Positions 22,998-35,916 are shown, counted from the first letter of the stretch. The stretch is DNA of 64,000 nucleotides from Epiperipatus broadwayi (GCA_028023455.1 JAQFVV010006825.1:252001-316000); one strand, 5' to 3'. The notes: generated by a model not told the origin, from the sequence alone. Numbers and translations are program-made.

Positions 22998-24589
22998 CAT
23001 ATTCAGACTGCATTTTTTCCATCCCTCTTCTGTGTATTTAAGTGGACATATTAATTCCTATATGTGAATAGTTAGAGGGAAGATGGGGGTGACAATAATA
23101 TTGACTTCAACAAGGACTTTGACAGTTATACCCTCAGATTTTCAATGACATGGATGTCTGAAGAGTTGGAGAGTGGAGAATATTGAATCTTGTCCATTAA
23201 AGTTTGAAGATTTGGTATCTTAATATAAACTGAGCACAGATTGCATAAATGTGTGGGAAATGCTTATTTGGATCAACTGATGAGTGCTGGTTCAGCACAA
23301 AATACATATATTGGAGATGATTTATCTTTTTCACATATATGTAGTCATGAGTATCAGTAAGCATAGCAATGACATGATCTCAAGTCAATACACCAATAAC
23401 CAAATGTTTAAAAAGAAAAAGAATAATAAGAGAAAAGAATAAATGAAGTTTCACTACATAATTTTACACTAGAATCTTGCTACATAATTTTAGTTTTGTG
23501 TATGATCAGGAAGTATACCTAATAATTGACACACTGCATTTAAAAAAAAAAAAAATCGAAGAACTTGTATGCTAGACAACGGAAGTTAATGGTATTATAA
23601 AAGCAAACACTATTATTTTCCGATGTCTTCTGTTATCATCAAAAGTTATGACAACTAGCTCTATTAATATAACAATGTAGAACATTAAAAAAATGGATAA
23701 TTTATTCGAAGATTTGAATCATATAATTTTCGCTTCACAAAAATCAAAATGAATTTGTAATCAAATTGTGAAATAGAAAGGATTATGTATTTATAGTAAT
23801 TTATGAAGGAAACAAATTAATTTATTGTGAACTGATATCAAAAATAACAATGCAAAATTATTCGAAACAAAAAAGAAGAAATAACACATCACTGACGTAT
23901 ATATATATGTTATGAGATAAGAGTGTTCTTTTCTTTACTCACTAAATCTCAATAACCAGCTGAAGGAAATCAATTTATATATATATATGTTATTAAATGA
24001 TGCATTCCTGCTAAACGAATCACCATAGGATCAAAGTGCTATTTTTCTAGCTAGTGAAGTGTGATGATTATTTAATTTGCTGATATACTCAATTCCCAGA
24101 GAAACATCCCAATTGTAATGTCATAATGGATTCAGAAAAAAATAACTGCAAGAACAGAGAGCACATTATTCCGAGTGCATTGCTGAAGATTTCAAGCAGT
24201 CAAGGAAAGAGTCATTATAGTATGGTAAAATGAAGTGTATAGACTGTATCCATAAGAGACATTATCATCACACTCGCCAACTTTAATCAAGATTATTGAA
24301 GGAGATATGAGGTTTCTTTTATTTTTATCTTATGTTAAATTTTTTTGTTTTTGTTTGTACAACTCTACTATTTTATTTTGCATTTGGAAATTTTAACGCA
24401 TCTAGTTCAGAAAAAGTTCATAATGCTTAAAATAACATTATACAGAAAGGGGTAATGGTTGCTAAGTTGGACAAAGTTATTTTTTGATGTAAATAAAATC
24501 TAAGTCAGTTTCCCTCATAGTGACTTGAAATCAGACCATTACTGTCATGTAATATAGAAGGTAAGAGTTTATATATTATTCCATATTGT
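22998..24589. other. AT-rich with a more balanced patch at 23.0-23.4 kb, no gene
   Basis: 23030-23400 has near-balanced composition and fragments such as GAAGAGTTGGAGAGTGGAGA but many stops in all frames. Probably an old unidentified repeat. Confidence 0.4.
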
Positions 24590-24740
24590 ACTGGCCAAAT
24601 ATATTATCCACCCAACATGACCTGAACCCACAAAACCCAACTTCAAACCCAGTCAAACAAAAGAATTATACCAAAGACTAAAGTGAAATCAAACCCAATT
24701 CACAAGCTCAGATTGAACCTAATGGATAACACATATTGAC
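24590..24740. repeat. C-rich plus-strand low-complexity patch (AACCCA-like)
   Basis: Many loosely repeated words such as ACCCAAC, AACCCAC, AAACCCAAC and AAACCCAG on the plus strand, with almost no G runs. This is strand-skewed degenerate repetition with no fixed period. Confidence 0.45.
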
Positions 24741-25533
24741 GGCATGTGACTATGTGCCATGAACTAACTCAATGGATGTCAATTATTGAGACCACTTATC
24801 TGACTCTAACTTAGGTATGATAAAACGACTATGGATATTTCTGAATAAATTCACATATGTATATTTGTGTTGCCAATACAAACAGTGAGCATGAATATTT
24901 AAAACTAATTAATAAATAATAAGCAATCAAACCAAGTATGTATATAAAAGATTTAATAATAATAAATATTTCTTCAAATATTTATGATGAGTATTATAAA
25001 TTATCTCTAGTCTTTGGAGTGTGAATTGCAATGTATAATAAATAATGGCGTTGCGCCAATAATTAATATGCAAGTATTTAAGAAATATATTAATCTATGC
25101 CCCAACAAAGTAGACAAAGGTAAATAAAGGTATTTATGGTGTTTGTGCTGAACGAATTATATATATATATTATTCATTATCTGGTAATTTATTTGGAAAA
25201 TAAAATATAATTATAATTTTATGTAAGAAAGATGTGAGATTCATTTCCCACACATCCATAAACCAATTCATGAAAAGCATGATAAATACATAGGGTATAA
25301 CTTCAATACTTAACAAAGAAAATTATTAAAATTATCGATAAATAAAAACTTGTTTGATTTTAATGAAATCAATTCATTATGATTTATAAAGCAGAAGAGC
25401 GGGCCTTTATTTGAAATAAGAAGTAAAATAGTACTAACGCATTACAAGCAGCAAAACGAATATGAAATAAAATGGTTTGTTAGTGATTTGAGAAGTATAA
25501 AGGGTAATTTGTATTTAACAAGTCCTTTCTCCC
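24741..25533. other. AT-rich stretch, nothing recognised
   Basis: No supported frame or repeat. Confidence 0.5.
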
Positions 25534-25785
25534 CTACAAATGATCCATGGAACACAGAAAAAGCCAGGTCGGGACACAGCTGTGAACCTTTGGCGTTCCA
25601 ATACAGCAACGCGTGAGGGAGAAAGTTATTTCTTCATATATATTTAAAATATCAATAATATCACCGATATGACAAACCCAAGAAGCAAAAGGATGGCTCA
25701 CATTAGCAACGTTCTGAATGGTGATGATATAGTGATCATGATATTTGATTAATAAAGCCCAAATTATATAATAAGTGCTTAACAT
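25534..25785 (-). other. Candidate coding frame of 83 codons, unassigned
   Basis: ATG-started minus-strand frame in a patch with CpGs (ggtcggg, ggcgtt, aacgcg) that differs from its flanks. The peptide has several Cys and His (residues about 30-75, for example VCHIGDI, RCCIGTPKVHSC) but no zinc-finger spacing I recognise. It could be an exon remnant or part of an unknown repeat. There is no convincing splice or promoter signal. Confidence 0.18.
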
Positions 25786-28700
25786 AATGACATGATCATA
25801 TCAGATTAAAATCAAACTTACCCGGAGCAAATGTGCCTAAATGCAATTATATAATTATAATAATAATTACCTTTTAACATGCCATCCCTGAACACAAATA
25901 TAAAATATGAGATTTAAATTACAATATATTTATTTTATTTTCCTTATTAACTTTTGTAAAACATTAATAAATGTAATCAATATAAATAAATAAGTTTGTG
26001 AAACTTAAATAAAATAGCTGGGAGCATAGGTTATAAAATGGGCCAATAATACTTATCAGCCATTGTTAAAAAAAATCAAACATTAATAAATCCTTCAACT
26101 CAATAATTAATAGAACTATATTAATTTAGTTCCAACGGGCAATAATTAAGCTATAAGATTTAATGCAATATTATTTTATTAGGGTGAGTTTAAAAGAAAG
26201 AGATTATTATCGAGTTGAAAGTATTATTGGCATATCACAAATAAATGATATTAATATTCATTCAAATAAATATAATTCAAATTAGTTAAAATGAACTGCC
26301 ATAATAGTAGAAAAAAAGTTAACAAGATATTAATTTTAAGACTAGAGATAATAAAATAGAAAATTACTATACAAAATTTAACGCATTATAAATGGAATAG
26401 AGAAATTTAGACAGTAGTTAACTTAAATTATAATTTGAGGTAGAGTTCATAAACAGACGAGAAAGTTGCAGTTTATAAAATAAAAGGTTACCAGTCCTTC
26501 CATGGCTTGCTTATTAATTCATATGATAGAGTCTGGTTGGATTTAGGAGACAACGTAGGCATGCACTTGATTCATGTGAATTTCATTTATGGATTAGTTT
26601 CCTTCCATATTTCAGCAGCTTATGATTGGTATTGAAATGTTCTATCTTAGCAGCAACATTTTGAAGATTTGTGGAGAACTTTGGGTCCAGCAATCAGATT
26701 CCCAAAGTTAGCCATGTACCATGCTGAAAATACTATTGAAAATCATAATCAAAAAAATGACATAGTTTCTGGTGGCAACTCTTCTTAAATTTTAGTAATG
26801 ACTTTCTTATAGAAACTTTTCTGGGGTATTTATACCATTTCCTACAGTTTACCACACATTCTTATTTTGATGCCTTAAGGCTAAAGCTTTTACATTATTA
26901 CAAACCAAAATTTTCTCTAATTGATTTCCAATCCATTCCTCCAATAAGACTAACAAATCCATTAACTTTGAATGTGTAAAATCTGAACAAATGATTTTAA
27001 TTTAGAACCGTCCTTAAAATTTTAACTAATTAATAAATATTCCCTATTGTCTTTGGGAAAGGTCAATCTGAAAGCTTATCGAAAGAATGTAACTTTTAAT
27101 CATATAACTTTGAACAAAATGTTAAATAATGAAATAAGACATTCTAATGTAATAAAACTTTATAACGGATATATATTTAACTATTTACAAATATATACAT
27201 ACAATCCACATAATTAAATAGATATTTTTCATGAATATTTTATAATGAGGTAATTAATAACATTAACAAATTGAAACATAATATAATTATCTTCAATAAA
27301 TACTTAAATAATAACCTGTTTTAATTAAAAATAACATGTATTGCACATATTATAAAGTCTCATTACTTTTGAAAATATTCACTGTTAGTGACAGGGTTTG
27401 AATTAGGTTAAAGATGGGATCTCATGAAGCTTGGATCAAACTTAGATCTGACTGCTTCAATATTAATTGCAGGCACTTTTCACAAGACATAGTTTCTTGT
27501 TTATTTATTTTTGATTAACAATCATTATATTTGTTTTTATTCTGCATGAATAACTAAACTCCTTATGAATGATTCTTTACTATCAATCACTTAGGTAGAG
27601 GACTTAAGAGAATGAAATATCAAACATCTACAACTGAAACCAGATGACAACGCTATTACATTATATGTATATACTCATGTAATTTAATAAATTAGTTAGC
27701 CAGCTTCATGATTAATTTAATAATTTTTCATTTTGCTTTATCTCATTTAATTTGCTTTGTAAATATTGAATGTTGAGTTATGCAGCTTTACTATGGAGAG
27801 AGTTGGAACATTAAGTACATTTAAATAAGATACGGTAGAATTTCATGCTCAACACACAGAATTGTATTTTTTTTATTGTCAAAAGATTTTGAATTTCATT
27901 TATTGTTAATAAAAGCTGTTATTTTGAGTTAAGAAAAAATTACCCATCGACTTATTTGGTTACATACATATATACTTACACACACTTTCAATATGTATAT
28001 GATGATTCAATAGGGGATAATAGAAGCCATTAAGAACCTATAAAGAGGTTATATAATTGTCATCCTAAGTAAAATTCATCCCTGAAAAGAATCAAAAGCA
28101 AATTTCTCCTTGGGTTTGAATTCGGAGATTAATGAGGGCTGAAAGAGTAAGATCTGGATGAACCAGCCTAAATTGTGTCTGAATATAATTGTATATTAGA
28201 GCTATCTCATTGAGACAGACACAATCATTGGTTAGGTACTTTATAGAGTCATTCTCTGCATCCTACCTGAAAACCCTAGGCCAGACTGTAGTGAGATGCA
28301 CTCCCTCTTTTCTGGTAGTGTAAAGTCTGGTCCATTATAATATAAATATAATCAGGGGTAACCATAAAAGACAATTTAAATTATTAGTATTTGAGATACC
28401 AGTCTAATTTATAAAGTTTTTTCACTTATGTATATTATATGAAACAGTAGTGAAATGTTTCTGAATAAGTTCATTGTGAGGATTCTCAATTTACTTAACA
28501 TTTCCCCTTGATGGCATGTATTATTTGATAAAATTTATTATTATTTTTCTTTCTTTTTCAAGGCATGGTTACAATGTCTTTTACCTGCTTCTTAAATAAG
28601 AGAGAATTTCTTCTGATCTACAGATTTGACTAGAGCCTTTTGTGGAAACACTTGCTATTTTTTTGAATATTTTTTTTAGCTATTTTATTGTTGTAGATTC

Positions 28701-30866
28701 AGATTATGGACTTTTTTTTTAAAAAAATAGTATTTTAGGTTTACCAGTATTGGATATGGGATATAATTTTGGAAGACAGTTGTTTCCTTTAAATTCTAAT
28801 TGCTCATCATAATAATGGTCCAATGCAAATGAAGCAAGAATCAAGAAGCAGAATAATTGTTTTTCAAAAAAAATCTCTCTATATATTATTGATCCTATTT
28901 TCAATACTTAATGACCTCTTTATTTTCATTACATAAAATATCTTAATTATTCAATTGACTGACTTTTTACCTTGTATTAAGCTTTTTTATTATTAAGTAA
29001 TTATATATTGTTTTCAAATCCATTCATCTTCAAACACAAAAATAAACAGTAAAATTAAAAGTCAATCTTGAACTTTTTAATCTCTTTCTCTTTTTCTGTA
29101 TTATTAATATATCTAATTACATTGTTTTTGCAGCAAACAGTTCTAAAAGAATAAATTTAAGCATTCATTCTTTTAAGTACATTTTCCTAATTTCAAATTT
29201 TAAATCATTGATAAGAACAACTAGCTTCATTATTTAAACTATTTTATAAAATTTCTTTAGTTTTTCTGAAATTTTACCAGTTACAATAAAACCAATTACA
29301 CAATTAGTTATACTTTATCCTAAAATATGATTTTTAATAACCCTTTAAAACAATTTCACTGCTACCTATTATATTATTTAATAACATTTTAAAATATTTT
29401 ATGCTATTTTTGTTATTTATCCACATAACAACTGTTAACCATCTTACTCCCAAGTATAAGATCAAATGGCTGACCATGAAACAAATAAGACATTATTTAT
29501 TACATATTTTCAGTCTTGAAAAAAAAAGATCTGCAAAAATGATTGAACTTGTATTAACTTTTTTTTTTCTCTTTTTCACATGGCTTCAAACTTCTGTATA
29601 TGCTTTTATGCTGTTTTTGATTCTTAGTAAGATTACATTGTTTCCTTGTTTATTGAAGATTATGTATAAATAACATACTGTAAAACAATTTTTAAATAAT
29701 TTTTTTTTTAATAATTGATTTATATAAAAGCCCAAGACATAATTGAACTATAAAATTATAAAAAAGGGGAAAATGTAGTTTCAACTTAAATTATTTTTAA
29801 TGCATGCTGCCTTTTTAATCAAATGTACAATTAAGATAGAATGTAAATGAGAGATCAACAGATCATAAAACAAGATTATATGTTTGTAAACAAGTAAACA
29901 TATTTTTTGAAAAAATTATAGCACAGAAAAGTACAGTGGAATTAGTTGAAAATTAATTAGTAATCAAGAAAGAGAATCAGATTTCCCAGAGTAATAGCAA
30001 AAAACTGCAATATAAAACTGTCATATAGTTACCTATTGTGTGTTTTATATAATGAAATAAGTCCACAAAGGAATAGCCCATTTACAAACCAAAGAGCAGT
30101 TGTAAACTCAAATTCAGCAAAATTGTTAACATAATTGTAGCATAAAGAAAAATAAAGTACACAAAAATATCTTTTAGAAAAATGACTTACAAAATTATTG
30201 ATAACAAGAAAAGCATTATTTATTAGTTAGAATGATTAAATCTTTTTATCATGTGACAGAAATAGCATTGCATATGATAAAAAGGTATTTTCTGAAAAAT
30301 TTACAGTACACAGTGATACTAAATGGTAATAATAAACGGTAAAATAGCAGTAAGAACTCAATTTAAATTACACATACAGAAACTTCAATAATTATAATAG
30401 ATTCAAATACTTTCAATATGATAGTATTAATTTTGACAGTAGATATAATTAGTGAACTCTTCATTAATAATTTCTTTTTACATTTTAAGATTTTATGATC
30501 CTTACTTTAGTTTTACTTATTTAATATATTTTTTGAACATAAACTATGTAATAAGTAATATTTTAATTTGTGAAGCACCAATAGTTGAAAACTGAAATAA
30601 ATCGAGACACTGCAAATCTCTAGCGCTCGTTTCAATACATAACTGACAGCCCAACCAGATGGCAAGGATAGCCATTTTAAATTATCTCAAACCTAAACAC
30701 ACAACAGAGATTTTACAAGAAAAGGGGAGCCACCCTTCTCTTAACTCTTCTTTCTATAAATCTAAGCAAGTCGTTTAGGTTTGAAAGTTTGAAGCTTTAA
30801 ATATCTTCACAATCAACTAACTGAGTCTAAATCATAAACATACAACGCGGAATCCTATGATTTACT
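25786..30866. other. Long AT-rich stretch, no gene
   Basis: More balanced patches at 26480-26780 and 28090-28340 may be old repeats. A 90-codon hydrophobic plus frame (29401-29673) looks compositional. A small hairpin lies at 30240-30283 (CTTTTTATCAT arms), and another pairs CTCAAACCTAAAC (30699) with GTTTAGGTTTGAA (30774). Confidence 0.45.
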
Positions 30867-31016
30867 ACATGAGTTAAATATGCATCTATACACAGGAATT
30901 AAATATGCATTTATGTACATGAATTAAATATGTGTCTATATACATGAGTTAAATATGCATCTACATATAGGAATTAAATATGCATCTATGTACATGAATT
31001 AAATATGTGAATATAT
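30867..31016 (+). repeat. 25-bp minisatellite, six units, with 75-bp higher-order pattern
   Basis: Six consecutive 25-bp units of the type ACATGAATTAAATATGCATC plus five bases. Units 1 and 4 read ACATGAGTT, 2 and 5 read A(C/T)AGGAATT, and 3 and 6 carry ATGTG in place of ATGCA. The present array therefore arose by doubling a three-unit block. Confidence 0.85.
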
Positions 31017-31185
31017 GCAAATATAATTATTGGCTACTGAATGTTAGATAAAAAGGATTAATCCAAATATAAATAAACCTAAGAGTATATTGCAATAGAG
31101 AATTAATAGACATGTCTATGAATATGTGCATATGAGGAGAATATAAACTCACAGAAGGAGAATTTAAGCTTGAGAAATGATGAGA

Positions 31186-31214
31186 GATATCCATGATGTA
31201 CACATGGATATCTA
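31186..31214. repeat. Short near-perfect palindrome
   Basis: AGATATCCATG, then a 7-nt loop, then CATGGATATCT. Eleven paired bases; stands alone. Confidence 0.7.
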
Positions 31215-31747
31215 TATATATATCCCTACTATGTGAATGCTGGCAGAACAGGATTATGGAATATAAATGATGGACCCTGTAAATTCATCAATGATGAGAC
31301 CAAGCATTAGAAAAGTTACCAATGAAATGGACTAACTGATCTATGGAACCTGAACTGCAATGAACTATTAGAAGGAGTGTTATTTAAACACTGTTATTTA
31401 AATAAATTGTGGTTATATAAAATAATATATCTTATCAGTTTCATTTCATGACATCCATTTTCTAGTGTACTTGTTCACAGGAATCTCATGTTTCCTGAGC
31501 TATGTTTAGCATAACCTGATCTGGGTAAGGTTGTAGTAAGCTGAAACTGTAATGGCCCCATTTGGGAAACCAAACAGATAAAGTTTTAGATATTTTCAGT
31601 CTCTTTAATGCTACATCATCTGAAGAGCAGGAAATATTGTTGTAGAGGAGATAACATCAGTATTGGGTAACAGCAATCATTCTTTCCTTCCTACAATATG
31701 CTTATCAGAAAATACATGACCACCAGAATAGGTGAGGTCCAAAGGAA

Positions 31748-32304
31748 AGATTAATATTACAAATAAATTACAACTATGCACTGCTGGGCATGTCATATTC
31801 ATAATGCTAGACAAAAGTCAGATTTTCAAATGAGAAAGAGGAAGCAGAGCCCAAACATATAAAGAAATTAATATGTAAATTGATAAATTCCTGTACTCCA
31901 TTTGTGTGATAAATAGCACATGAATCCTTTTTATTTATCACTTGGGTGTTGTTTGTGATAAACCACAGTTCTTTTAATGTTTTCTTTCAACTGTTGAGCT
32001 CAACACAAACTACTTTGATGTTAAGCAGATCGTACTTAAGACCAGAATTGAATCTATTTTAGCAAGAATATATAGAAGGGGGATTTATCACAAACAACAC
32101 CCACACAATAAATAAAAAGGATTCGGGTGTTGCGTTATCACACAAGTGGATTATGTAAATTTATCAATTTACATAGTAATTATTTTATCTGTTGATTCTC
32201 TGCTTTCTCACTCTCACAAATCTGACTATATCTAATGCTATGAATATGACATGGTCAGGTAAAAGCAGTACTAAACTGTAATTTATTTGTAATATTATTA
32301 ATCT
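31748..32304. mobile_element. 557-bp foldback MITE, family G
   Basis: The left arm (31748-31962, 215 bp) is the reverse complement of the right arm (32084-32304, 221 bp) at roughly 80 percent. Shared landmarks are TACAAATAAATTACA, ATGTCATATTCAT, TATGTAAATTGATAAAT, GAATCCTTTTTATTTAT and GGGTGTTGTTTGTGATAAA. The inner ends are the best conserved. The 121-bp loop (31963-32083) has no ORF. Flanking target duplications are not obvious. This fits a foldback or long-TIR MITE. Confidence 0.8.
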
Positions 32305-33037
32305 CCTATGTATTGAATTACATAATGATAAGGAAAGATGTTAAGTTTACTGAGTAAATCTATTATAAATTTTAACATGAAGTAAATTTTACATAAGCCA
32401 CATTTTATCTTAATTTGAATGTTTTACTTTTAGTTGTGGTAAAGAGCAATTGAAAATATATATATATAAAAGAATACTATATTATTAAAAATATACACAC
32501 ATGTTGCAAAAGACCTAGGGACTTTATTGACTTAAGCCATGTTTTTTTTTTTTTAAATATTTTTTTATTTTATATATGTGTGTCAATGTTTATATAATCT
32601 TAAATTTAAAGTTTTTACATAAATAAAGAATTCTGTACTTAGTTATAAATTAAACATTATATATCAAAATCTCTCAGTAATACTTACTTTCATATTTGGC
32701 TGAAAAACATAAAACAGTTACAATTCAAATTAACTGTATATAAATATAATCAGTAGTTATCTATTTGACATCAAGTATTTTAATAATATTTAATCAAAAC
32801 ACAATCTGCATTACTTTAGGGAAAGGCCAATTTGCTATTGCAATAATCAAAACATGCTATTTAAATTCAGATATTGTTTTGATCCAAACATCTTTTACAT
32901 TCTTTATTTTTTTCACTCTACTATAGAGATTTAAGGAATATTAACATGAATGTTTTCCTAACTGTTTTAATTTGAATAGATATTTATAACAAACAGTTTA
33001 ATCAGTTTAAAATGAAACTAAAAATAGTATAAATATG
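32305..33037. other. AT-rich stretch, nothing recognised
   Basis: No supported frame or repeat. Confidence 0.5.
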
Positions 33038-33188
33038 CATTGGATGAGTAGGCACTAGATAGAAATTTTATGCATAAACCTTCTTGCAACCACTGATTAC
33101 TCTAGCTTACACTGGTTGGTACTACTGTATAGAGAGTTTTGCCTGTGTTTTAATAGCTTGTGTAAGCATAAGAAATAGTGATCACATG
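33038..33188 (+). mobile_element. Family B MITE copy, 5'-truncated
   Basis: Runs from CATTGGATGAGTAGGCACTA through TTTTATGCATAAACCTTCTT, GATTACTCTAG and GAGAGTTTTGCCTG to AAGCATAAGAAATAGTGATC, matching the B interior and right terminal repeat. The left terminal repeat is missing. Confidence 0.65.
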
Positions 33189-33511
33189 ACAATAATAATT
33201 TCTTGTATCGTTAAAACAATGAAAAAATGGCAGACATAAGAGCAAAAGTTTTCTGATTAATTCTCGGCTGGGTATAGAAAAAAGAAATCAGTCTAGCCAA
33301 ATGGATGAAATGTTTGAGCTCAATCTGTCATTTAGTGTCCAAATGCCAGATGCCTCCACACAATTTACCACATGATTATAATAACATGCATAATAAAAGT
33401 GATACTTTTATATTACTAATTAAAGCATATTTTATTTCTAGATTTTGAACAAAAACTGATACTATTTCAATATTTTGCTTATTTCTATGTTTAGTACTTT
33501 CTAAATATAGA

Positions 33512-33705
33512 GATTGGCCCTTTAGTTACTATTTAAATTTATATATAACAATATTCCTTTTTTTTTACATAAAATACTCTTGCTAGTACAGACATAACAT
33601 ATATCGATTGGCCCTTTAGCTACCATTTAAATTTATGTAGCGCAATGTTTTTTTTTTTTTTTTTTGGCATATAACACATCACGTAAGTACAGACACATAC
33701 ACATG
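33512..33705 (+). repeat. Tandem duplication of a 94-bp unit
   Basis: GATTGGCCCTTTAG starts both units (33512 and 33606), followed by ATTTAAATTTAT, a T run and ...AAGTACAGACA. The second unit has a longer T run (about 18) and several CpGs (tagcgc, cacgta). Confidence 0.8.
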
Positions 33706-34152
33706 TATTTTCATATACATCTATCTTTATTTTAATATTTCAGTTTTTTGAGAATAATTTTTATATAGTTAAATATCTAATGGTGAAAATTAAAATATAA
33801 ATAAACATAGTTGGAGTTTATATTTAGCTAAATTTAAAATTATCATAACAATATTTTTTGAATAAGAAAATTTCCATCCATAATTCTTTTTAAATACAAA
33901 GTGAGTTATTATATATTTGTTTTCCTCACTCTAGTAATGCATACTTTATATTTGCAATGCTAATTATATATATATTTTTAGATAAAGATGTTACTTTTAT
34001 AAAAATATATTATATACAGTTTTCAATATTAGGAATGTATTTAAATTCTTTATTTCTCAGCTGCTCACAGTGTCTTTTCAATCTCAAGTGGTAAAACATT
34101 GAAAACAGAGGAACTTCTTGTTAATTAAAATTCATCGGTTAGTTTCTTTAAG

Positions 34153-34416
34153 TTGTTAGTGTTAATAATTTTAGAACTGTTTCTAAGGAACTTCACTAAC
34201 CAGGTCATAAAGAATGAAAACTGTCAAAAAGTTACTGAAAAGTTTATAAATATATATATAAAAGAAACAGTTGTCAAAAGACAAGAAAAGGAAGAAGAGA
34301 TACTTCAACTGAATAGAAATTGTATGAAGTTATTAAGAACACAAAAGAATCTTAGCTCTGGCGAATTCAAATACCCAAGTGATTGGAAAAGAAGTCAAAA
34401 ACTGTTTTTAAACTAA
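34153..34416 (+). other. Candidate exon or pseudoexon, coiled-coil-like
   Basis: An open frame of 87 codons with no early ATG (it opens at a TTG), so if real it would be an internal or terminal exon. It follows the acceptor-like TTTCTTTAAGTTGTTAG. The peptide from NCQKVTEKF to WKRSQKLF is charged and helical-looking (VKRQEKEEEILQLNRNCMKL), more protein-like than the hydrophobic frames nearby. I recognise no family. It could be a fragment of a processed or decayed gene. Confidence 0.25.
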
Positions 34417-34780
34417 AATGCATAGATTGAAAACTAAACTGATTAGTCAGAAGAGAAATGTTAAAGAATACCAACTAGTCACTTCAGAAACTAAAACTGT
34501 GGCAATCTATTTAACTTTTTATGTTTTTAAATTAAACAATATATTTTAAAATTTATCAAACAAAACAGAGAAGTCAACGTATATGCTTACATTTTTTTTT
34601 TCATTTTACAATAGTCTGAGAATTTATTCAATGTCTTAATTTCTTATTTTAAATATATATATATCTCGGCGAGAATTAGTGCAATGAAGTCCTAAGATCG
34701 ATGACCGTTCTGGCACTTCCGGTGTTTGAGTTACTTACGAATTCTAATGCATAAGTATATGTAATAGGAAAACATACTAT

Positions 34781-34832
34781 AAAAAATAAAAATGAGAGCA
34801 AAAAATAACTGAACGACTTTATTGCTCAAGAA
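34781..34832 (+). repeat. Direct repeat flanking the LINE 3' fragment, left copy
   Basis: AATAAAAATGAGAGC...GACTTTATTGCTCAAGAA. A second copy at 35268-35319 is roughly 85 percent identical. The pair brackets the LINE fragment and may be a diverged target duplication. Confidence 0.6.
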
Positions 34833-34861
34833 TTCAGCTCTAGTCTAATTTCTGGGTTAAT

Positions 34862-35215
34862 GAAGCATCATCATCATCATCAAACATTATTAATCCACTG
34901 CAGGATGAAGATCTCTCCAAGTTTCAATCCATCTTCTCTGATCTTTAGCTTCTCCACATCATCCCTCTACACTTTCTTATTTCATCCATCCATCTCACAT
35001 GTGGTCTCTTTCTGGGTCTTTTACAATCTCTTGGAATCCAGTTTAAGATTTCAATTGTCCATCTATTATCATCTCTTCTAGCAATATGCACAGCCCAACC
35101 CCACTTCAGTCTATTAATTTTTTCCAATAAGGTCAATAACACCTGTTTGTTCTCTTATCCATTTATTGTGTTTTCAATCTCTTCTTGTTACTCCCAATAT
35201 GCATCTCTCCACAAT
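34862..35215 (-). mobile_element. LINE 3' end fragment (RT C-terminal region)
   Basis: The minus-strand frame 34945-35142 reads LKWGWAVHIARRDDN, then RWTIEILNWIPRDCKRPRKR and PHVRWMDEIRK. This is the conserved post-RT block of RTE/Jockey-like LINEs (consensus style W-x-GH-x-AR, RW, W-x-PR, R-x-RGRP-x-RW-x-D-x-I). The minus-strand 3' end runs into a (GAT)n tail at about 34866-34882, and simple-repeat tails are typical of RTE-type LINEs. A more decayed relative lies at 45640-45955. Confidence 0.75.
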
Positions 35216-35267
35216 AAAATTGAACCAAAGTGAAAGATACACTGATAAAAACATAAACTTGTAAATA

Positions 35268-35319
35268 TATAAAATAAAAATGAGGATAAAAATAATTGAA
35301 TGACTTTATTGCTCAAGAG
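35268..35319 (+). repeat. Direct repeat flanking the LINE 3' fragment, right copy
   Basis: Partner of 34781-34832. Shared text includes AAAATAAAAATGAG and GACTTTATTGCTCAAGA. Confidence 0.6.
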
Positions 35320-35473
35320 TTGGAAAAAAGTTTTAGTGCCAGAAGAGATTAATCTGGGTGTGATTCCTAGATCTTAAACTGCAGTCTGTGTAACTTTACC
35401 AATGCCAATGAAATAAAATAAATTATAATAAATTATTAGTTTTACATTTGGTTAATAACCAGATTTAAATCCT

Positions 35474-35513
35474 CACACACACACACACACGCACACACAC
35501 ACATATATATATA
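35474..35513 (+). repeat. (CA)n-(TA)n microsatellite
   Basis: About fourteen CA units with one GC interruption, then TA units that merge into the left arm of the next foldback element. Confidence 0.9.
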
Positions 35514-35812
35514 ATTATTCAAAACAATACAATAATTAATACAGTAAAAATATTTTAAAAACAAATATATACCATAATTTAATAGAAGTACTTTCGACTA
35601 TCTATGTAGTGTTATCTATGTAGTATGTTGATAACGACTACATAGATAGTTGAAAGTACTTCTATTAAATTATGGTGTATATTTGTTTTTAAAATATTTT
35701 TTACCGCTTGAGGCTACAGCCTTAATAAATATTACTTACGTAATCAATGTGCGTTTAAATAAATTTATAATTGTATTAATTATTGTATTGTTTTGAATAA
35801 TTATATATATAT
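35503..35812. mobile_element. Foldback MITE, related to family F
   Basis: The outer ends ATAATTATTCAAAACAATAC (35510) and its reverse complement (35783-35803) pair. The inner arms TTTAATAGAAGTACTTTC.ACTATCTATGTAGT (to 35610) and GACTACATAGATAGTTGAAA (from 35636) also pair. About 70 bp (35700-35771, including ACCGCTTGAGGCTACAGCC) has no partner in the left arm, so it is an insertion there or a deletion on the left. The GAAGTACTTTC / ATCTATGTAGT box parallels the family F copy at 19.2 kb. Confidence 0.7.
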
Positions 35813-35916
35813 TTTATTATAATTGAATACAGACATTGATTAATAATATATATATATATATAACTCATATAATGTCAATCAAATATATTTAAATAGGTAT
35901 TTGTTTAAAACAGAAG

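Noticed and set aside
27064-27095. Relic of the long-LTR element at 27.1 kb
   Set aside because: Only about 22 bp resemble the repeat (CTGAAAGCTTATCGAAAGAA) and the flanks do not align. Not enough to call.
29401-29673. 90-codon hydrophobic frame, possible membrane protein
   Set aside because: T-rich codons give Leu and Phe by composition; there are no other coding signs.
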